A stretch of DNA of 64,000 nucleotides from JAZKFT01 sp039925965 (lineage in GTDB: Bacteria > Bacteroidota > Bacteroidia > Chitinophagales > Chitinophagaceae). Each line of letters begins with the position of its first letter. Position 1 is the first letter of the stretch. The notes under the pieces are model-generated. The model saw only the letters and a list, made by a program, of their open reading frames with translations. It made no database searches and was not told where the DNA came from. The stretch covers positions 62,001 through 126,000 of the forward strand of contig JBDSXW010000026.1 of assembly GCA_039925965.1 (NCBI GenBank), given 5' to 3'. This document shows, one piece after another, positions 29,447 through 37,877 of the stretch. Both the position numbers and the translations under genes were made by a program.

Positions 29447-30298
29447 TTACAGGTTATAAAAAACACATGCATTATGGTATAAAATTTTCTCTTGTTCCTT
29501 TTCGCTGGCCAGCGTAGTCAACACCTCTTTGTATGCGGCCCAGGTATGTACATAGCCGCCGGCAAGCAGCGATACCGGCCAGTCGCCACCGCAAAAACAT
29601 CGATCGGCTCCAAAATGATCAAGTATAAATCCCATATATGGCGCTATATCTTTTGCTCCCCAATCAGCCCGGTTTTTGGTGGTTGTGCCGAGGCCGGATA
29701 TCTTGGCGTGGAAGCCAGGATGCTGAGCTGCCACCTTCATCAAATCGCCCCACAATCCAAACTTTTCTCCGGCTGCTACCGGTGGCTGGCTCAGGTGGTC
29801 GAAAACCATTTTTAAACCCGGTATCCGCTCCGCTACTTCTATCGCCGTTTCAATATGGCCAGGCTTCACAGCCACGATATCAAACGGAATGTTTTTCTCT
29901 GCCAGTATTGCCAGGCTTTCTAAAACCGCAGGCTGCAATAACCATTTTGCATCCGGCTCGTCGTGTACCTGGTGCCGTATACCTTTAAAATATTTTTCAT
30001 GTAAGAACTTCGTGTCCAGCAATCGATTCGTTTCAACCGGGTTTTTTAGGGGCAGCCAACCCACCACACCGCTGATCCATGTTGTAGCCCTTGCGGTTTC
30101 CAGCATCAGCTCCGTATCTTCCAGGTTACCGCCTGCCTGTACCAAGACGCCTTCTGTTACGCCCGCCGCTTCTCTTTCTTCATTCAGCGCGGCTATCTCC
30201 CAGGTCTTGTTGAGGATGGATGTATCATTCTGAAGCCATGGATACTCAGCCCGTTGCAAATTCCAAATATGAACATGTGTATCAACGATTCTTTGCAT
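29447..30298 (-). CDS. Amidohydrolase-family lactonase (L-fucono/L-rhamnono-1,5-lactonase type)
   Basis: The 283-residue cytoplasmic protein belongs to the COG3618/PF04909 branch of metal-dependent TIM-barrel hydrolases. Metal ligands are visible in DTHVHIW at the N-terminus, in the VFDHLSQPP histidine and in GGDWPVS near residue 240. The segment KGIRHQVHDEPDAKWLL is the signature seen in L-fuconolactonases. These enzymes hydrolyse aldonolactones formed when L-fucose, L-rhamnose or related sugars are oxidised. It is 9 bp downstream of a CoA-transferase gene and 17 bp upstream of the permease gene. It fits with the permease, and perhaps with the oxidoreductase at 26805, in a non-phosphorylative sugar pathway. 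Confidence 0.85.
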   Translation of the reverse strand: MQRIVDTHVHIWNLQRAEYPWLQNDTSILNKTWEIAALNEEREAAGVTEGVLVQAGGNLEDTELMLETARATTWISGVVGWLPLKNPVETNRLLDTKFLHEKYFKGIRHQVHDEPDAKWLLQPAVLESLAILAEKNIPFDIVAVKPGHIETAIEVAERIPGLKMVFDHLSQPPVAAGEKFGLWGDLMKVAAQHPGFHAKISGLGTTTKNRADWGAKDIAPYMGFILDHFGADRCFCGGDWPVSLLAGGYVHTWAAYKEVLTTLASEKEQEKILYHNACVFYNL

Positions 30299-30307
30299 GG
30301 CGGCGAT

Positions 30308-31474
30308 TTAAATGGTCTCCTGGAATTCCTTTTCGAGTTTGAATTGCTTATCAATAATCGCATTGTGTTCACCGAGTTGAGGGGCGCCCTTGTCTGAAAC
30401 CAGCAGCCTACCGTCCACACGTATCGGGCACCTGGTGGTGGTAACTGAGAGGCCATTACTGGTTTTTACAGTAATCTCCATGTTCAGCACTTTATACCCT
30501 TCCTCCTGCACCAACTGGTCGTAGTTCATCACCGGCGCACACCAGATATCTGCTTTTTCTAAAATACTTAACCAATTTACAGTGGTGCGGATCAGTAAGT
30601 GATCTGCCAGGCATTTCTTGATTTCGTCGCGACGGGCAAACCAGTCGCTGCTTACAGTAAATAATTTCAACGGCTCACAATCCAGCAAGGAAGCCAGCGT
30701 TAAAATATCGCTCATGGCCAGGGCCATATAGCCATCGCTGGTTTTATAGATGCCATAGGGTGCGGCTATATAGGCATGGGCGCCGTTTACCGCACTCCGC
30801 ACGGGTAATTGCTTGCCGTCGTTATAATAAGATGTCAGCACTTCGAATTGAAAATCCAGAATGCTTTCAAACATACTTACCTGCACCAATGCGCCATCAC
30901 CAGTAATGGTCCGCTGGTACAAGGAGGCCAAAATACCCTGGGCAACATGCGTACCCGCCATAATATCCACCACTGCTACACCCATTGGCGTGGGGCTTTC
31001 ATTATTGTTATTACTTAACCATGTAAGCCCCGATGCCGCTTGCAATAACAGGTCCTGGCCAGGCAGATCTTTCCATGGACCTTCTGTCCCGTAGCCACTT
31101 ACTTCAGCATATACAATTGATGGATTGATGCTTTTGACAGTATCGTAGTCCAGGCCAATACGATCCACTACGCCGGGTCTGAAATTATGCATCATTACAT
31201 CCGCCTTTGCAATTAGTTGCTTTACTTTCTCCAGGTCTGCTGCATCTTTTAAGTCGGCAGCATAGCTTTGCTTATTGCGGTTAATGGCATGAAAAATGGT
31301 AGACTCGCCTTCAATCATCACATCCGACACATATAGTTGCCTGCAAATATCTCCGGTTCCCGGCCTCTCGATTTTGATTACCTGCGCACCCATATCTGCC
31401 AGCCGCAAAGCAGCCGACGGGCCAGATAAAAACTGGCTGAGATCCACAACAATTATATCCTGCAATAAATTCAT
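30308..31474 (-). CDS. CaiB/BaiF class III CoA-transferase (copy 2)
   Basis: The 388-residue protein starts with VVDLSQFLSGPSAALRLADMG and has the family signatures VIKIERPG, INRNKQSYAADLKD, DVMMHNFRPGVVDRIGLDY and YGTEGPWKDLPGQD, whose Asp matches the catalytic aspartate of class III CoA-transferases. These enzymes form interlocked dimers and move CoA from one acyl-CoA to a carboxylic acid through mixed-anhydride intermediates. A C-terminal small domain carries VLNMEITVKTSNGLS. It is a clear paralogue of the next upstream gene and lies 33 bp from it. The acid activated is unknown; the context of sugar permease and lactonase points to a sugar-derived acid. Confidence 0.9.
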   Translation of the reverse strand: MNLLQDIIVVDLSQFLSGPSAALRLADMGAQVIKIERPGTGDICRQLYVSDVMIEGESTIFHAINRNKQSYAADLKDAADLEKVKQLIAKADVMMHNFRPGVVDRIGLDYDTVKSINPSIVYAEVSGYGTEGPWKDLPGQDLLLQAASGLTWLSNNNNESPTPMGVAVVDIMAGTHVAQGILASLYQRTITGDGALVQVSMFESILDFQFEVLTSYYNDGKQLPVRSAVNGAHAYIAAPYGIYKTSDGYMALAMSDILTLASLLDCEPLKLFTVSSDWFARRDEIKKCLADHLLIRTTVNWLSILEKADIWCAPVMNYDQLVQEEGYKVLNMEITVKTSNGLSVTTTRCPIRVDGRLLVSDKGAPQLGEHNAIIDKQFKLEKEFQETI

Positions 31475-31507
31475 CGCTATGTTATATGGTTGTACCGGTT
31501 TCTATTT

Positions 31508-32653
31508 TTAATGCGCCAGTGAAAAATCCCTTGTAATGCTTGCGTTATGTTCGCCCAATTGTGGAGCTGGCCTTTTCGCATACAATTTTTGCCCATTGAT
31601 GCGGATCGGACAGCGTGTGGTGACAATCTTCCTATCCCCCGCCTGTATCACCTGCTCCATTTCCAGTACCTGGTAGGCTTCATGCGCCAGCATATCTTCC
31701 CAATCCATTACTTCCATTGCCCAAAGTCCCTGTTGCTGCAGCAAGTCCAGCCAATAGTTTGTTTTTTGGGTGAGCAGGTAGGCTGCCAGTATTTCCTTGA
31801 TACTGTCCCGCTGTGCAAATGCCTGCTCCTGTTGAAAATGATTCAACCCCTTGCAGTGGATAGCATCCGCCAACACCTGTAAATCCATCATCGCTAATGC
31901 CAGGTAGCCATCGGCTGTTTGGTAAATGCCATAGGGCGCACTTAGCAAAGGATGGCCGTTGTTGATTTTACTTCGTAATGGTTGCTGGTGATTCGTATAG
32001 TAGGTGGTGAGCAGTTCAAACTGGAAATCAAGCATGGACTCCAGCAGGCTGATTTCAATTAAAGCCCCGATCCCTTTTTTCTGGCGCCTGATGAGTGCGG
32101 CCAGGATTCCCTGTACCAATTGCGAGCCACAGAGTATATCGGCAATCGCCACCCCAAAAGGAACAGGCCCGTTATTGCCACTTCCCGTGGTATAGGAAAG
32201 CCCCGTCATCGATTGCAGTAACAGGTCCTGCCCAGGCTTTTTCATCCATGGTCCTTTTGTTCCATATCCTGAAATTACGGCATATATAAGTCGTGGATTA
32301 ATTGCCTGGAGCGGCTCGTAACCCAGGCCAGTTTTCTCCATCACACCTGGCCGGAAATTGTGCATCACTACATCGGCTTTTGCCACGAGTTTTTTTACCA
32401 GGGCCAGCTCCTCCGCATTTTTCAGGTCGGCGGTAAAGCTTTCCTTATTGCGGTTGATGGTATGAAACAATAATGAATTATCGTCAACCCAAAGCTCTTT
32501 GATGGCGAGCTTTCTCCCGGCATCTCCTTTCCCCGGACGTTCTATCTTAATCACCCTTGCTCCCAGATCGGCCAGCCGCAAACCCGCAGAGGGTCCCGAA
32601 AGGTATTGGCTAAACTCCAAGACGACCAGTCCATGTAGCGGCAATTGCATCAT
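31508..32653 (-). CDS. CaiB/BaiF class III CoA-transferase (copy 1)
   Basis: The 381-residue protein matches its downstream paralogue throughout: VLEFSQYLSGPSAGLRLADLG, VIKIERPGKGD, NRNKESFTADLKN, HNFRPGVMEKTGLGY and GTKGPWMKKPGQD with the catalytic Asp. Its ATG overlaps the stop of the solute-binding-protein-like gene in an ATGA arrangement, so translation is coupled. Two adjacent family members in one operon could form a heteromer or act on two different acids in sequence; the sequence does not decide which. Both lack membrane or export signals and must act in the cytoplasm. Confidence 0.9.
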   Translation of the reverse strand: MMQLPLHGLVVLEFSQYLSGPSAGLRLADLGARVIKIERPGKGDAGRKLAIKELWVDDNSLLFHTINRNKESFTADLKNAEELALVKKLVAKADVVMHNFRPGVMEKTGLGYEPLQAINPRLIYAVISGYGTKGPWMKKPGQDLLLQSMTGLSYTTGSGNNGPVPFGVAIADILCGSQLVQGILAALIRRQKKGIGALIEISLLESMLDFQFELLTTYYTNHQQPLRSKINNGHPLLSAPYGIYQTADGYLALAMMDLQVLADAIHCKGLNHFQQEQAFAQRDSIKEILAAYLLTQKTNYWLDLLQQQGLWAMEVMDWEDMLAHEAYQVLEMEQVIQAGDRKIVTTRCPIRINGQKLYAKRPAPQLGEHNASITRDFSLAH

Positions 32654-33816
32654 AAAGCAGCGGCGGGTTTCAGGTGAAGAAGACTCTGTTGGTATATTTT
32701 ATTCATCTGATCTAAAGTTGTGGCAGCATCCTGCTTTCCCAATAAACATTGCTGCAAAGGTGCACCTGCATTGTCCTGAAAATGCAAGTAGCCATTGTAC
32801 CTGGGCCTGGTGTAGCCGTTATCCATAACAGGCAACACATTGTTGAAAAAATCATTTGTAAGTTGGTTGGCAGCCCGATCTGTCCAGGCAGTCCTATGCG
32901 CGGGCTGGCCTCCATGCTGCGTATATAAAGTACGCTGCCATTCAGCGCCAACAACTGTTTTGGCAAAGTCGACCGCAATTTCGGGATGTTTGCAATACGC
33001 TGACACGCAAAGGCCGGTACCACCAATAGTAGTGCGAAGCCGGGTGCCATTGAAACTTATCACATCTGCATAATGCAACAGCTTTTCGGCATAGCCTGCT
33101 CTGGAGTAATTAGAGTAGCAGTAGGCAAAAGGGCAGTACCAATAGTTGTCTGAGGTGCTCATCAGTTCAGCTATGGCTATCGGGTTGCAACGAAACATTT
33201 TTTTATCAACCAGCGAATACAGTTCCTCCATGCTTTCAATCGCTCTCAAACCAATGTCGCTATCTATTACTTCCGCTTCTGAATTAAATGGTGCAGTACC
33301 ATGGGCAATACAAAAACTATAAAAATTCATGAGCAGGTCAATGGGTATTGCCGGCGCCGCCACTTTTCCCATTTTAGCTAACGTTATTACTTCATTCCAG
33401 GTTCGCGGAACGGCGATGCCATTGGCATCCATCAGGTCTTTCCTATAACTGGCCGCAGGCGTGGCGGCATCTATGGCCAGTGCCCATTGCTGCCCCTCGT
33501 ACTCGTAACTCAAATGGGAATAACCTACTGAATTCGTCTCCTGATCTTGCAGGTAGGCTGCGGGCAGCCATTCGTTTAAGGGCAATACACAGCGGGTAGC
33601 AGCCGCACAACCTACCCATGGATGGTCGATGATCAGCAGGTCGTAGTCTTCCGTCAATTTCTCAATCGGGAAGTCTGCAAACTCCTGGAGCGTCCTTTTC
33701 TTCCACCGGATCTCCACACCCGGGTGCAACTCGGTATACCGCTGCGAAGCCGCCAGTAGCGGCGTAATGCCCCTGCTATGCCCCCAGGTGATACCATGTA
33801 AAATTGTTGCCTCCAT
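32650..33816 (-). CDS. Solute-binding-protein-fold protein without signal peptide
   Basis: The 388-residue protein looks like a family 1 ABC-transporter solute-binding protein: ITWGHSRGITPLLAASQRY with TELHPGVEIRWKKRT at the N-terminus, DLLIIDHPWVG, NGIAVPRTWNEVITLAKMG and GGTGLCVSAYCKHPEIAVDFAKTV. Crucially, the fold begins at residue 5 and there is no signal peptide or lipobox, so the protein should stay in the cytoplasm. I start at the ATG at 33816, five bases after the MaoC stop; a longer form would overlap that gene and still add no signal. No ABC permease or ATPase gene is nearby. It sits between the MaoC and CoA-transferase genes, so it may bind or present an intermediate (inference). 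Confidence 0.8.
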   Translation of the reverse strand: MEATILHGITWGHSRGITPLLAASQRYTELHPGVEIRWKKRTLQEFADFPIEKLTEDYDLLIIDHPWVGCAAATRCVLPLNEWLPAAYLQDQETNSVGYSHLSYEYEGQQWALAIDAATPAASYRKDLMDANGIAVPRTWNEVITLAKMGKVAAPAIPIDLLMNFYSFCIAHGTAPFNSEAEVIDSDIGLRAIESMEELYSLVDKKMFRCNPIAIAELMSTSDNYWYCPFAYCYSNYSRAGYAEKLLHYADVISFNGTRLRTTIGGTGLCVSAYCKHPEIAVDFAKTVVGAEWQRTLYTQHGGQPAHRTAWTDRAANQLTNDFFNNVLPVMDNGYTRPRYNGYLHFQDNAGAPLQQCLLGKQDAATTLDQMNKIYQQSLLHLKPAAAL

Positions 33817-33821
33817 GATGA

Positions 33822-34265
33822 TTACACTGCTGTTTTTTGGACCAGTAAAATATGTTCGCAAACCATGACTAGCTCCCTATGCTGGTTAAATGTTTCCACC
33901 AGTTCTGTTACCAGTCCGTTGCCGGGCTTCTTGTGATCTTTCTTTTCTTTTATGGTGACGGTCACGTTAATAGTATCGCCTATAAACACTGGTTTTATGA
34001 ACCGGAGCCGTTCGTAGCCGTAGGTCATCGACACCTCGTTTACCAGGTCGGCAGTAAGCCCGACTGCGATAGTAAAAATAAGCGTGCCATGGGCGATCCT
34101 TTTCTTGAATGGTTGTGTCTTGCACCATTCTTCATCCATATGGTGCGGAAAAAAATCGCCCGACTGCCCGGCGTGAATTACGATATCTGTTTCGGTAACG
34201 GTGCGCCCTTTTGTATGGCGGACATTATCCAATTCAAATTCTTCGAAATATTTTTTTACAAACAT
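33822..34265 (-). CDS. MaoC-family hot-dog (R)-specific enoyl-CoA hydratase-like protein
   Basis: The 147-residue protein is a single hot-dog domain. The family's active-site D-x(4)-H pattern is in GQSGDFFPHHMDEEW (residues about 33-47), followed by RIAHGTLIFTIAVGL and the late RLRFIKPVFIGDTINV strand. MaoC-type enzymes hydrate or dehydrate acyl-CoA thioesters, for example mesaconyl- or enoyl-CoA. It is the first gene of the six-gene operon, just downstream of a candidate promoter and palindromic operator. With two CoA-transferases behind it, it probably acts on the CoA ester they make. The acyl group is unknown. Confidence 0.88.
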   Translation of the reverse strand: MFVKKYFEEFELDNVRHTKGRTVTETDIVIHAGQSGDFFPHHMDEEWCKTQPFKKRIAHGTLIFTIAVGLTADLVNEVSMTYGYERLRFIKPVFIGDTINVTVTIKEKKDHKKPGNGLVTELVETFNQHRELVMVCEHILLVQKTAV

Positions 34266-34354
34266 GTTGGAACAACTGCTTTATATTTTGGTTCTGTTGC
34301 CAGGCAGGTCGTACTTCCTGGCAAACGATTGCAGCGGAAATAAAAATGAATACC

Positions 34355-34372
34355 GGGTAAGTATGCTTACCC
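34355..34372. promoter_or_regulatory. 18-bp perfect palindrome, candidate repressor operator
   Basis: GGGTAAG TATG CTTACCC has two perfect 7-base arms and a 4-base centre. It lies about 90 bp upstream of the MaoC start and some 18 bp downstream of a -7-like box on the same strand, the usual place for a repressor site. No regulator gene is adjacent. Confidence 0.5.
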
Positions 34373-34389
34373 TATTTATTACAGGATGT

Positions 34390-34397
34390 AAAAGATA
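34390..34397 (-). promoter_or_regulatory. Possible -7 promoter box for the MaoC operon
   Basis: The reverse strand reads TATCTTTT, one mismatch from TAnnTTTG. I do not see a good -33 TTG at 19-21 bases, so support is mainly its position directly ahead of the palindrome. Confidence 0.3.
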
Positions 34398-34844
34398 CAT
34401 CATATAGCAATCCTATCCATCAATAACAACCGTTTCAATCGTAGTTTTAAAGGGTTTCCAGATCGATGAAAACACCTTTGAAATCAGACTTCAAATTAAA
34501 ACCATGTACACCGGTATGCAATGTTAGGTTTTACTGTAATGATGGCAGATTTTACTGTGGGGCGTTAAGGAAAAGGCACCCGCACCCATCCAGGATGCTG
34601 CGGAGGATGGACAATATTCGAATTTGGGGGGAGGGTGCGTATGATTGCGATCCGTAGTTAAAAATATGGTTATGCCCTTTCCGCAAGTGCATTTCAAAAT
34701 TGTCGCCACAATAACAATATTACCAGTTATTGCGACACCCTCAGTCAGTCATTTCCAGTAAATATTTTCCGCTAGGCGGATCAAGTTCTTTGAAGATGAC
34801 ATGGTGAAGGAGCGTCTCTTGCCCCAAAATTCATCATGAATCTT

Positions 34845-34896
34845 GCCGGGGGCACTCCTTTCCGCGAGGAGAGGGGACGGGGGTGAGGCCTCCCTT
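34845..34896. repeat. Diverged inverted copy of the CCTCATCCCCGGCCC-type repeat
   Basis: The stretch with GGGGGCACTCCTTTCC, GAGGAGAGGGGACGGG and GGTGAGGCC is the reverse complement pattern of the copies at 20497, 22248 and 22417, with several changes. Confidence 0.5.
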
Positions 34897-35253
34897 GGCA
34901 TGAAATCTTCTAAAAACCGGAAAATAACCTTTTTGATTATGAACCACTTATACTATATGTCATTGGCAGGCGGGTTCCTGCCCAACGAAGCAACCTGTTC
35001 GCATGTTGTGATGAAGGGTTGCGCAAATCACCACCCCCCTAACAATTCGCAGTCAGATTGCTTCACCGTCATTCTTCAACACAAGCGGGCAAGAACCCTC
35101 GCGACGACTTGGTAGATGGTCGATTGCGAGACCTACCGTCAGCAAAAAAGCACCCGGCTATAAAAGGTTTCTTTATCTTCCAACTTCAGTAGCAAAGCAT
35201 GCTCCCTAACCCCTTTTTTACCTGATTTTTGTTCCGGCTGCGGCCGTTCATTT

Positions 35254-36501
35254 ATGAAGTACCTCAAACTCCTTTACGTGCAGGTGCTGATTGGCATCGC
35301 CCTCGGCATCATGGTGGGTTTCTATTTCCCGGGTTTTGCGCCTACGGCAAAACTGATGAGCGAGACCTTTATCAACCTCATCAAAATGGTGATCGCCCCT
35401 GTGATTTTTATCAGCATCGTTTTGGGTATTTCCAACTCGGGGGACCTTAAAAAAGTGGGCCGGGTTGGGGGCAAAGGATTGCTGTATTTTGAGATCGTTA
35501 CTACAATCGCAATCATCATTGGGTTATTAGCTGCCAATATCATTAAACCTGGCGCCGGTGTTAACATGCAGGCCGCATCTGCCAACGCAACAGCACCTGC
35601 CACGGTAGCGCCTATGAACTGGGGCGAGTTTCTATCGCATATTGTTCCCACTAATATCATCGATTCGTTTGCCAAAGGCGATATTATTCAGATTTTGTTT
35701 TTCGGAATCCTGTTTGCCATTGGCATGAAACGAATGGGCGCTTATAACCAGTCGCTGATTTCAGGCTTTGAAAAAATAAACAAAGTGCTTTTCAATATCC
35801 TGCACCTCGTGATTAAAGTAAGCCCGATTGGTGCTTTTGGCGGCATGGCATTTACGATAGGCAAATTTGGCTTTGCCAGTCTCAAACTATTGGGTTTGTT
35901 GCTGGGAACCTACTATATCACCAGCCTGGTTTTCATCTTCGTAGTGCTCAACCTTATTGCCAGATATTATGGTTTTAGTTTGTGGAAATTACTGGGCTAT
36001 ATTAAAGACGAGATCGTAATTGTATTTGGCGCCAGCAGCAGCGAGCCGGTATTACCCGCCATTATGGAAAAGCTGGAAAAAGCGGGTTGTGATAAGTCCG
36101 TAGTGGGCCTGATCATACCCGCGGGCTATAGTTTTAATCTCGATGGCACCAGCATTTACCTGAGCCTTTCCACCATCTTCCTGGCACAGGTATTTCATGT
36201 GGATATGAGCCTGGGCCAGCAATTAAGTGTGATTGGCATTTTACTCATCTCCAGTAAGGGCGCTGCAGGTGTCACCGGCAGTGGCTTCCTCGTGCTGACT
36301 TCCACACTAACCGCATTAAAAATTATTCCCATAGAAGGCCTCGCCTTATTAATCGGGGTCGACCGATTTATGAGCGAAGGCAGGGCATTGACCAATGTGA
36401 TTGGCAATACGGTAGCCACCATTGTAATTGCAAAAAGTGAGAAGGCTGTGGATATGAACCAGTATCGGGAAGTGGTGGAAGGTCGGATATCCCAGGGCTA
36501 A
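35254..36501 (+). CDS. Dicarboxylate/amino-acid:cation symporter (DctA/GltP type)
   Basis: The 415-residue protein is a DAACS-family carrier with about eight membrane helices and two re-entrant loops. Signatures visible are LIKMVIAPVIFISIVLGI, the serine-rich hairpin FGASSSEPVLPAIMEKLE, and IIPAGYSFNLDGTSIYLS, where NLDGTS is the ion/substrate-binding motif, then GVTGSGFLVLTSTL and the final VDRFMSEGRALTNVIGN. The ASSSEPVLP and NLDGTS patterns are closest to C4-dicarboxylate carriers such as DctA, but aspartate/glutamate transport cannot be excluded. It acts in the inner membrane with sodium or protons. It stands alone, diverging from the MaoC operon across a long spacer. Confidence 0.88.
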   Translation: MKYLKLLYVQVLIGIALGIMVGFYFPGFAPTAKLMSETFINLIKMVIAPVIFISIVLGISNSGDLKKVGRVGGKGLLYFEIVTTIAIIIGLLAANIIKPGAGVNMQAASANATAPATVAPMNWGEFLSHIVPTNIIDSFAKGDIIQILFFGILFAIGMKRMGAYNQSLISGFEKINKVLFNILHLVIKVSPIGAFGGMAFTIGKFGFASLKLLGLLLGTYYITSLVFIFVVLNLIARYYGFSLWKLLGYIKDEIVIVFGASSSEPVLPAIMEKLEKAGCDKSVVGLIIPAGYSFNLDGTSIYLSLSTIFLAQVFHVDMSLGQQLSVIGILLISSKGAAGVTGSGFLVLTSTLTALKIIPIEGLALLIGVDRFMSEGRALTNVIGNTVATIVIAKSEKAVDMNQYREVVEGRISQG

Positions 36502-36980
36502 GGTCCAAGGTCCAGAATCCAAGGTTAAAGGCTTGAACCGCCATGGAAACAGTTTGGCCACGATAAGCAAAAACTTATGCAACAGGGTTATTTTTTTATC
36601 ATTCAGCACATTCCTTTTTTGCCCCCGGTCCCCTGAAAGGGCGCCTCTGCGCTAGTTCCAAGCTTTTTTTTGATCTAAAATTATTTTCCTGAGTGTCACA
36701 AAAATTTCGCTATAAATTTCCAACTCTTTATCTCAAGACTGCATGCTATTGATTTGATTGCACATCACAAATGGCATCCATGTTACGCAGAGGACCCCTT
36801 TAGGGAACCGGGGCAAAACAGGGGCGAATCAAACCTTCAAGGTCTCTGCAGCAGCTTGTCCAAGCTTCAAGTCTTAAGCGTCGCATCCCCTCCCGTAGTA
36901 GCAAGCTCCGGGACCTTGATCCTTATACCTTGGACCCTCATCCTCGGAGCCTGGTCCTGGTATGTTTAATGCCTGGAACT
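36502..36980. other. 479-bp repeat-rich spacer, no gene
   Basis: It contains an inverted repeat pair, 36615-36652 with 36787-36820 (TTTTGCCCC/CGGTCCC/CTGCG elements), and AAGGTCCAAGGTCC-type short repeats near 36500 and, inverted, near 36910-36945. Open stretches crossing it are explained by the repeats. Confidence 0.5.
36615..36820. repeat. Imperfect inverted repeat pair around a 134-bp centre
   Basis: Arm 36615-36652 (TTTTTTGCCCCCGGTCCCCT, then AAAGGGCGCCTCTGCGC) and arm 36787-36820 are reverse complements with about six differences. They resemble the other GC-rich intergenic repeats in the window. Function unknown; a REP-like element is the simplest reading. Confidence 0.5.
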
Positions 36981-37637
36981 TTACTTCATCAAATGCGGCT
37001 GCACCAACTTCTCCCAAAGCGCATACCCTTTCACGTTCATATGCAGCATATCCGACACGAAATATTCGGGCATTGGCTTGCCAGCTTTGGTGAGCATGGC
37101 GTGGAGTACATCTACAAAAACAGTATGCTTATCGGGCTTCAAATAATTCCGGATCAATTCGGTGGCGGCCAGGGCTTTGGGCAGGTATTGCTCGCGGCTG
37201 GGGCTGGGTTTAAAGCAGATATACACGATGGGTACCTCAGGCAACCTACTGCGGATGAGGGCAAACAAATTTTTGGTGCGAGTGAGGATAGAATCAGGCG
37301 TGCTGGCGGCATCCGGCAGATCGTTTTCTCCGACAAACAGTACGATCTGGCGTGGTTTGTAGGGAAAAATAATATCGTTGGCGTAGTAAATAATATCATT
37401 CAGAATAGCCCCGCCAATGCCCCGGTTCATCACCTTATATTTCGCAAAAGTGATCTCCACATCATCCCATTTACGGATAGAGGAACTCCCAATAAACAGG
37501 ATGGGGTTTTTGGGCGACGCGTACATTTTATCAAACGCTTTGATCGTTTGTACTTCGTCCCAGAGTCTTGGCTTTTCCTGGCCCCTGAGGTGGCTGGTAC
37601 ACTGCACAATAGCCAGTAGCAGGATGATTTTTCTCAT
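36981..37637 (-). CDS. SGNH/GDSL-type hydrolase, secreted
   Basis: The 218-residue protein has a short signal peptide (MRKIILLLAIVQCTSHLRGQ) and the four SGNH blocks: the catalytic Ser in ILFIGSSSIRKW near residue 51, the block II Gly in NRGIGG, the block III Asn in VGENDLPD, and the catalytic Asp/His in SDMLHMNVKGYALWEK near residue 202. These enzymes are small esterases; Bacteroidota members often deacetylate or de-esterify polysaccharides or act on lipids. It lies next to decayed GH30 genes, so a polysaccharide esterase role is possible, but nothing in the sequence fixes the substrate. It is convergent with the symporter gene. Confidence 0.88.
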   Translation of the reverse strand: MRKIILLLAIVQCTSHLRGQEKPRLWDEVQTIKAFDKMYASPKNPILFIGSSSIRKWDDVEITFAKYKVMNRGIGGAILNDIIYYANDIIFPYKPRQIVLFVGENDLPDAASTPDSILTRTKNLFALIRSRLPEVPIVYICFKPSPSREQYLPKALAATELIRNYLKPDKHTVFVDVLHAMLTKAGKPMPEYFVSDMLHMNVKGYALWEKLVQPHLMK

Positions 37638-37685
37638 AGGTCGCTGTTTATTGAAGAATAAAAGTATTGATAGGCTATAGCAAAC

Positions 37686-37860
37686 TTACAAAAGGCGTGG
37701 CTCTTCCTCCATCCAATTATTGAAGTGAATATCCAGGTCGCCGATGGTCAGTGTAACTACCGCAATTGTTCCATCGGCATTCAGAATGGCGGTTGTTTGC
37801 AACTGACTGCGCCTGATATTGCTGATGATGCGTCTGCCGCACGGGCGGATACGGCTCAAC
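37686..37860 (-). pseudogene. Possible C-terminal remnant of a second GH30 gene
   Basis: The reverse strand encodes TTAILNADGTIAVVTLTIGD and then DIHFNNWMEEEP, which resembles the C-terminal beta-sandwich of GH30 enzymes (usual pattern TTAFxNxDGxIAVVVxN...WxDG). There is no catalytic domain in frame, and the fragment directly follows the end of another GH30 relic. I read it as the tail of a lost tandem paralogue. Confidence 0.4.
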
Positions 37861-37877
37861 GTGCCGATAGAACACAA

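Larger units (their letters stand above)
34266..35253. other. Long spacer between divergent operons (988 bp), no gene
   Basis: Apart from the operator/promoter region near 34355-34397 and a diverged inverted copy of the GC-rich repeat (about 34845-34896), I find no gene, RNA or domain-bearing reading frame. Short open stretches do not resemble proteins. The symporter gene at 35254 probably has its promoter at the right end. Confidence 0.5.

Noticed and set aside
34466..35115. Short forward frames of 60-90 codons in the spacer before the symporter gene
   Set aside because: No start context, no domain, and overlap with the repeat copy at 34845.
36930..37619. 229-codon forward reading frame opposite the SGNH hydrolase gene
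   Set aside because: The reverse strand encodes all SGNH catalytic blocks and a signal peptide; the forward frame is a shadow.
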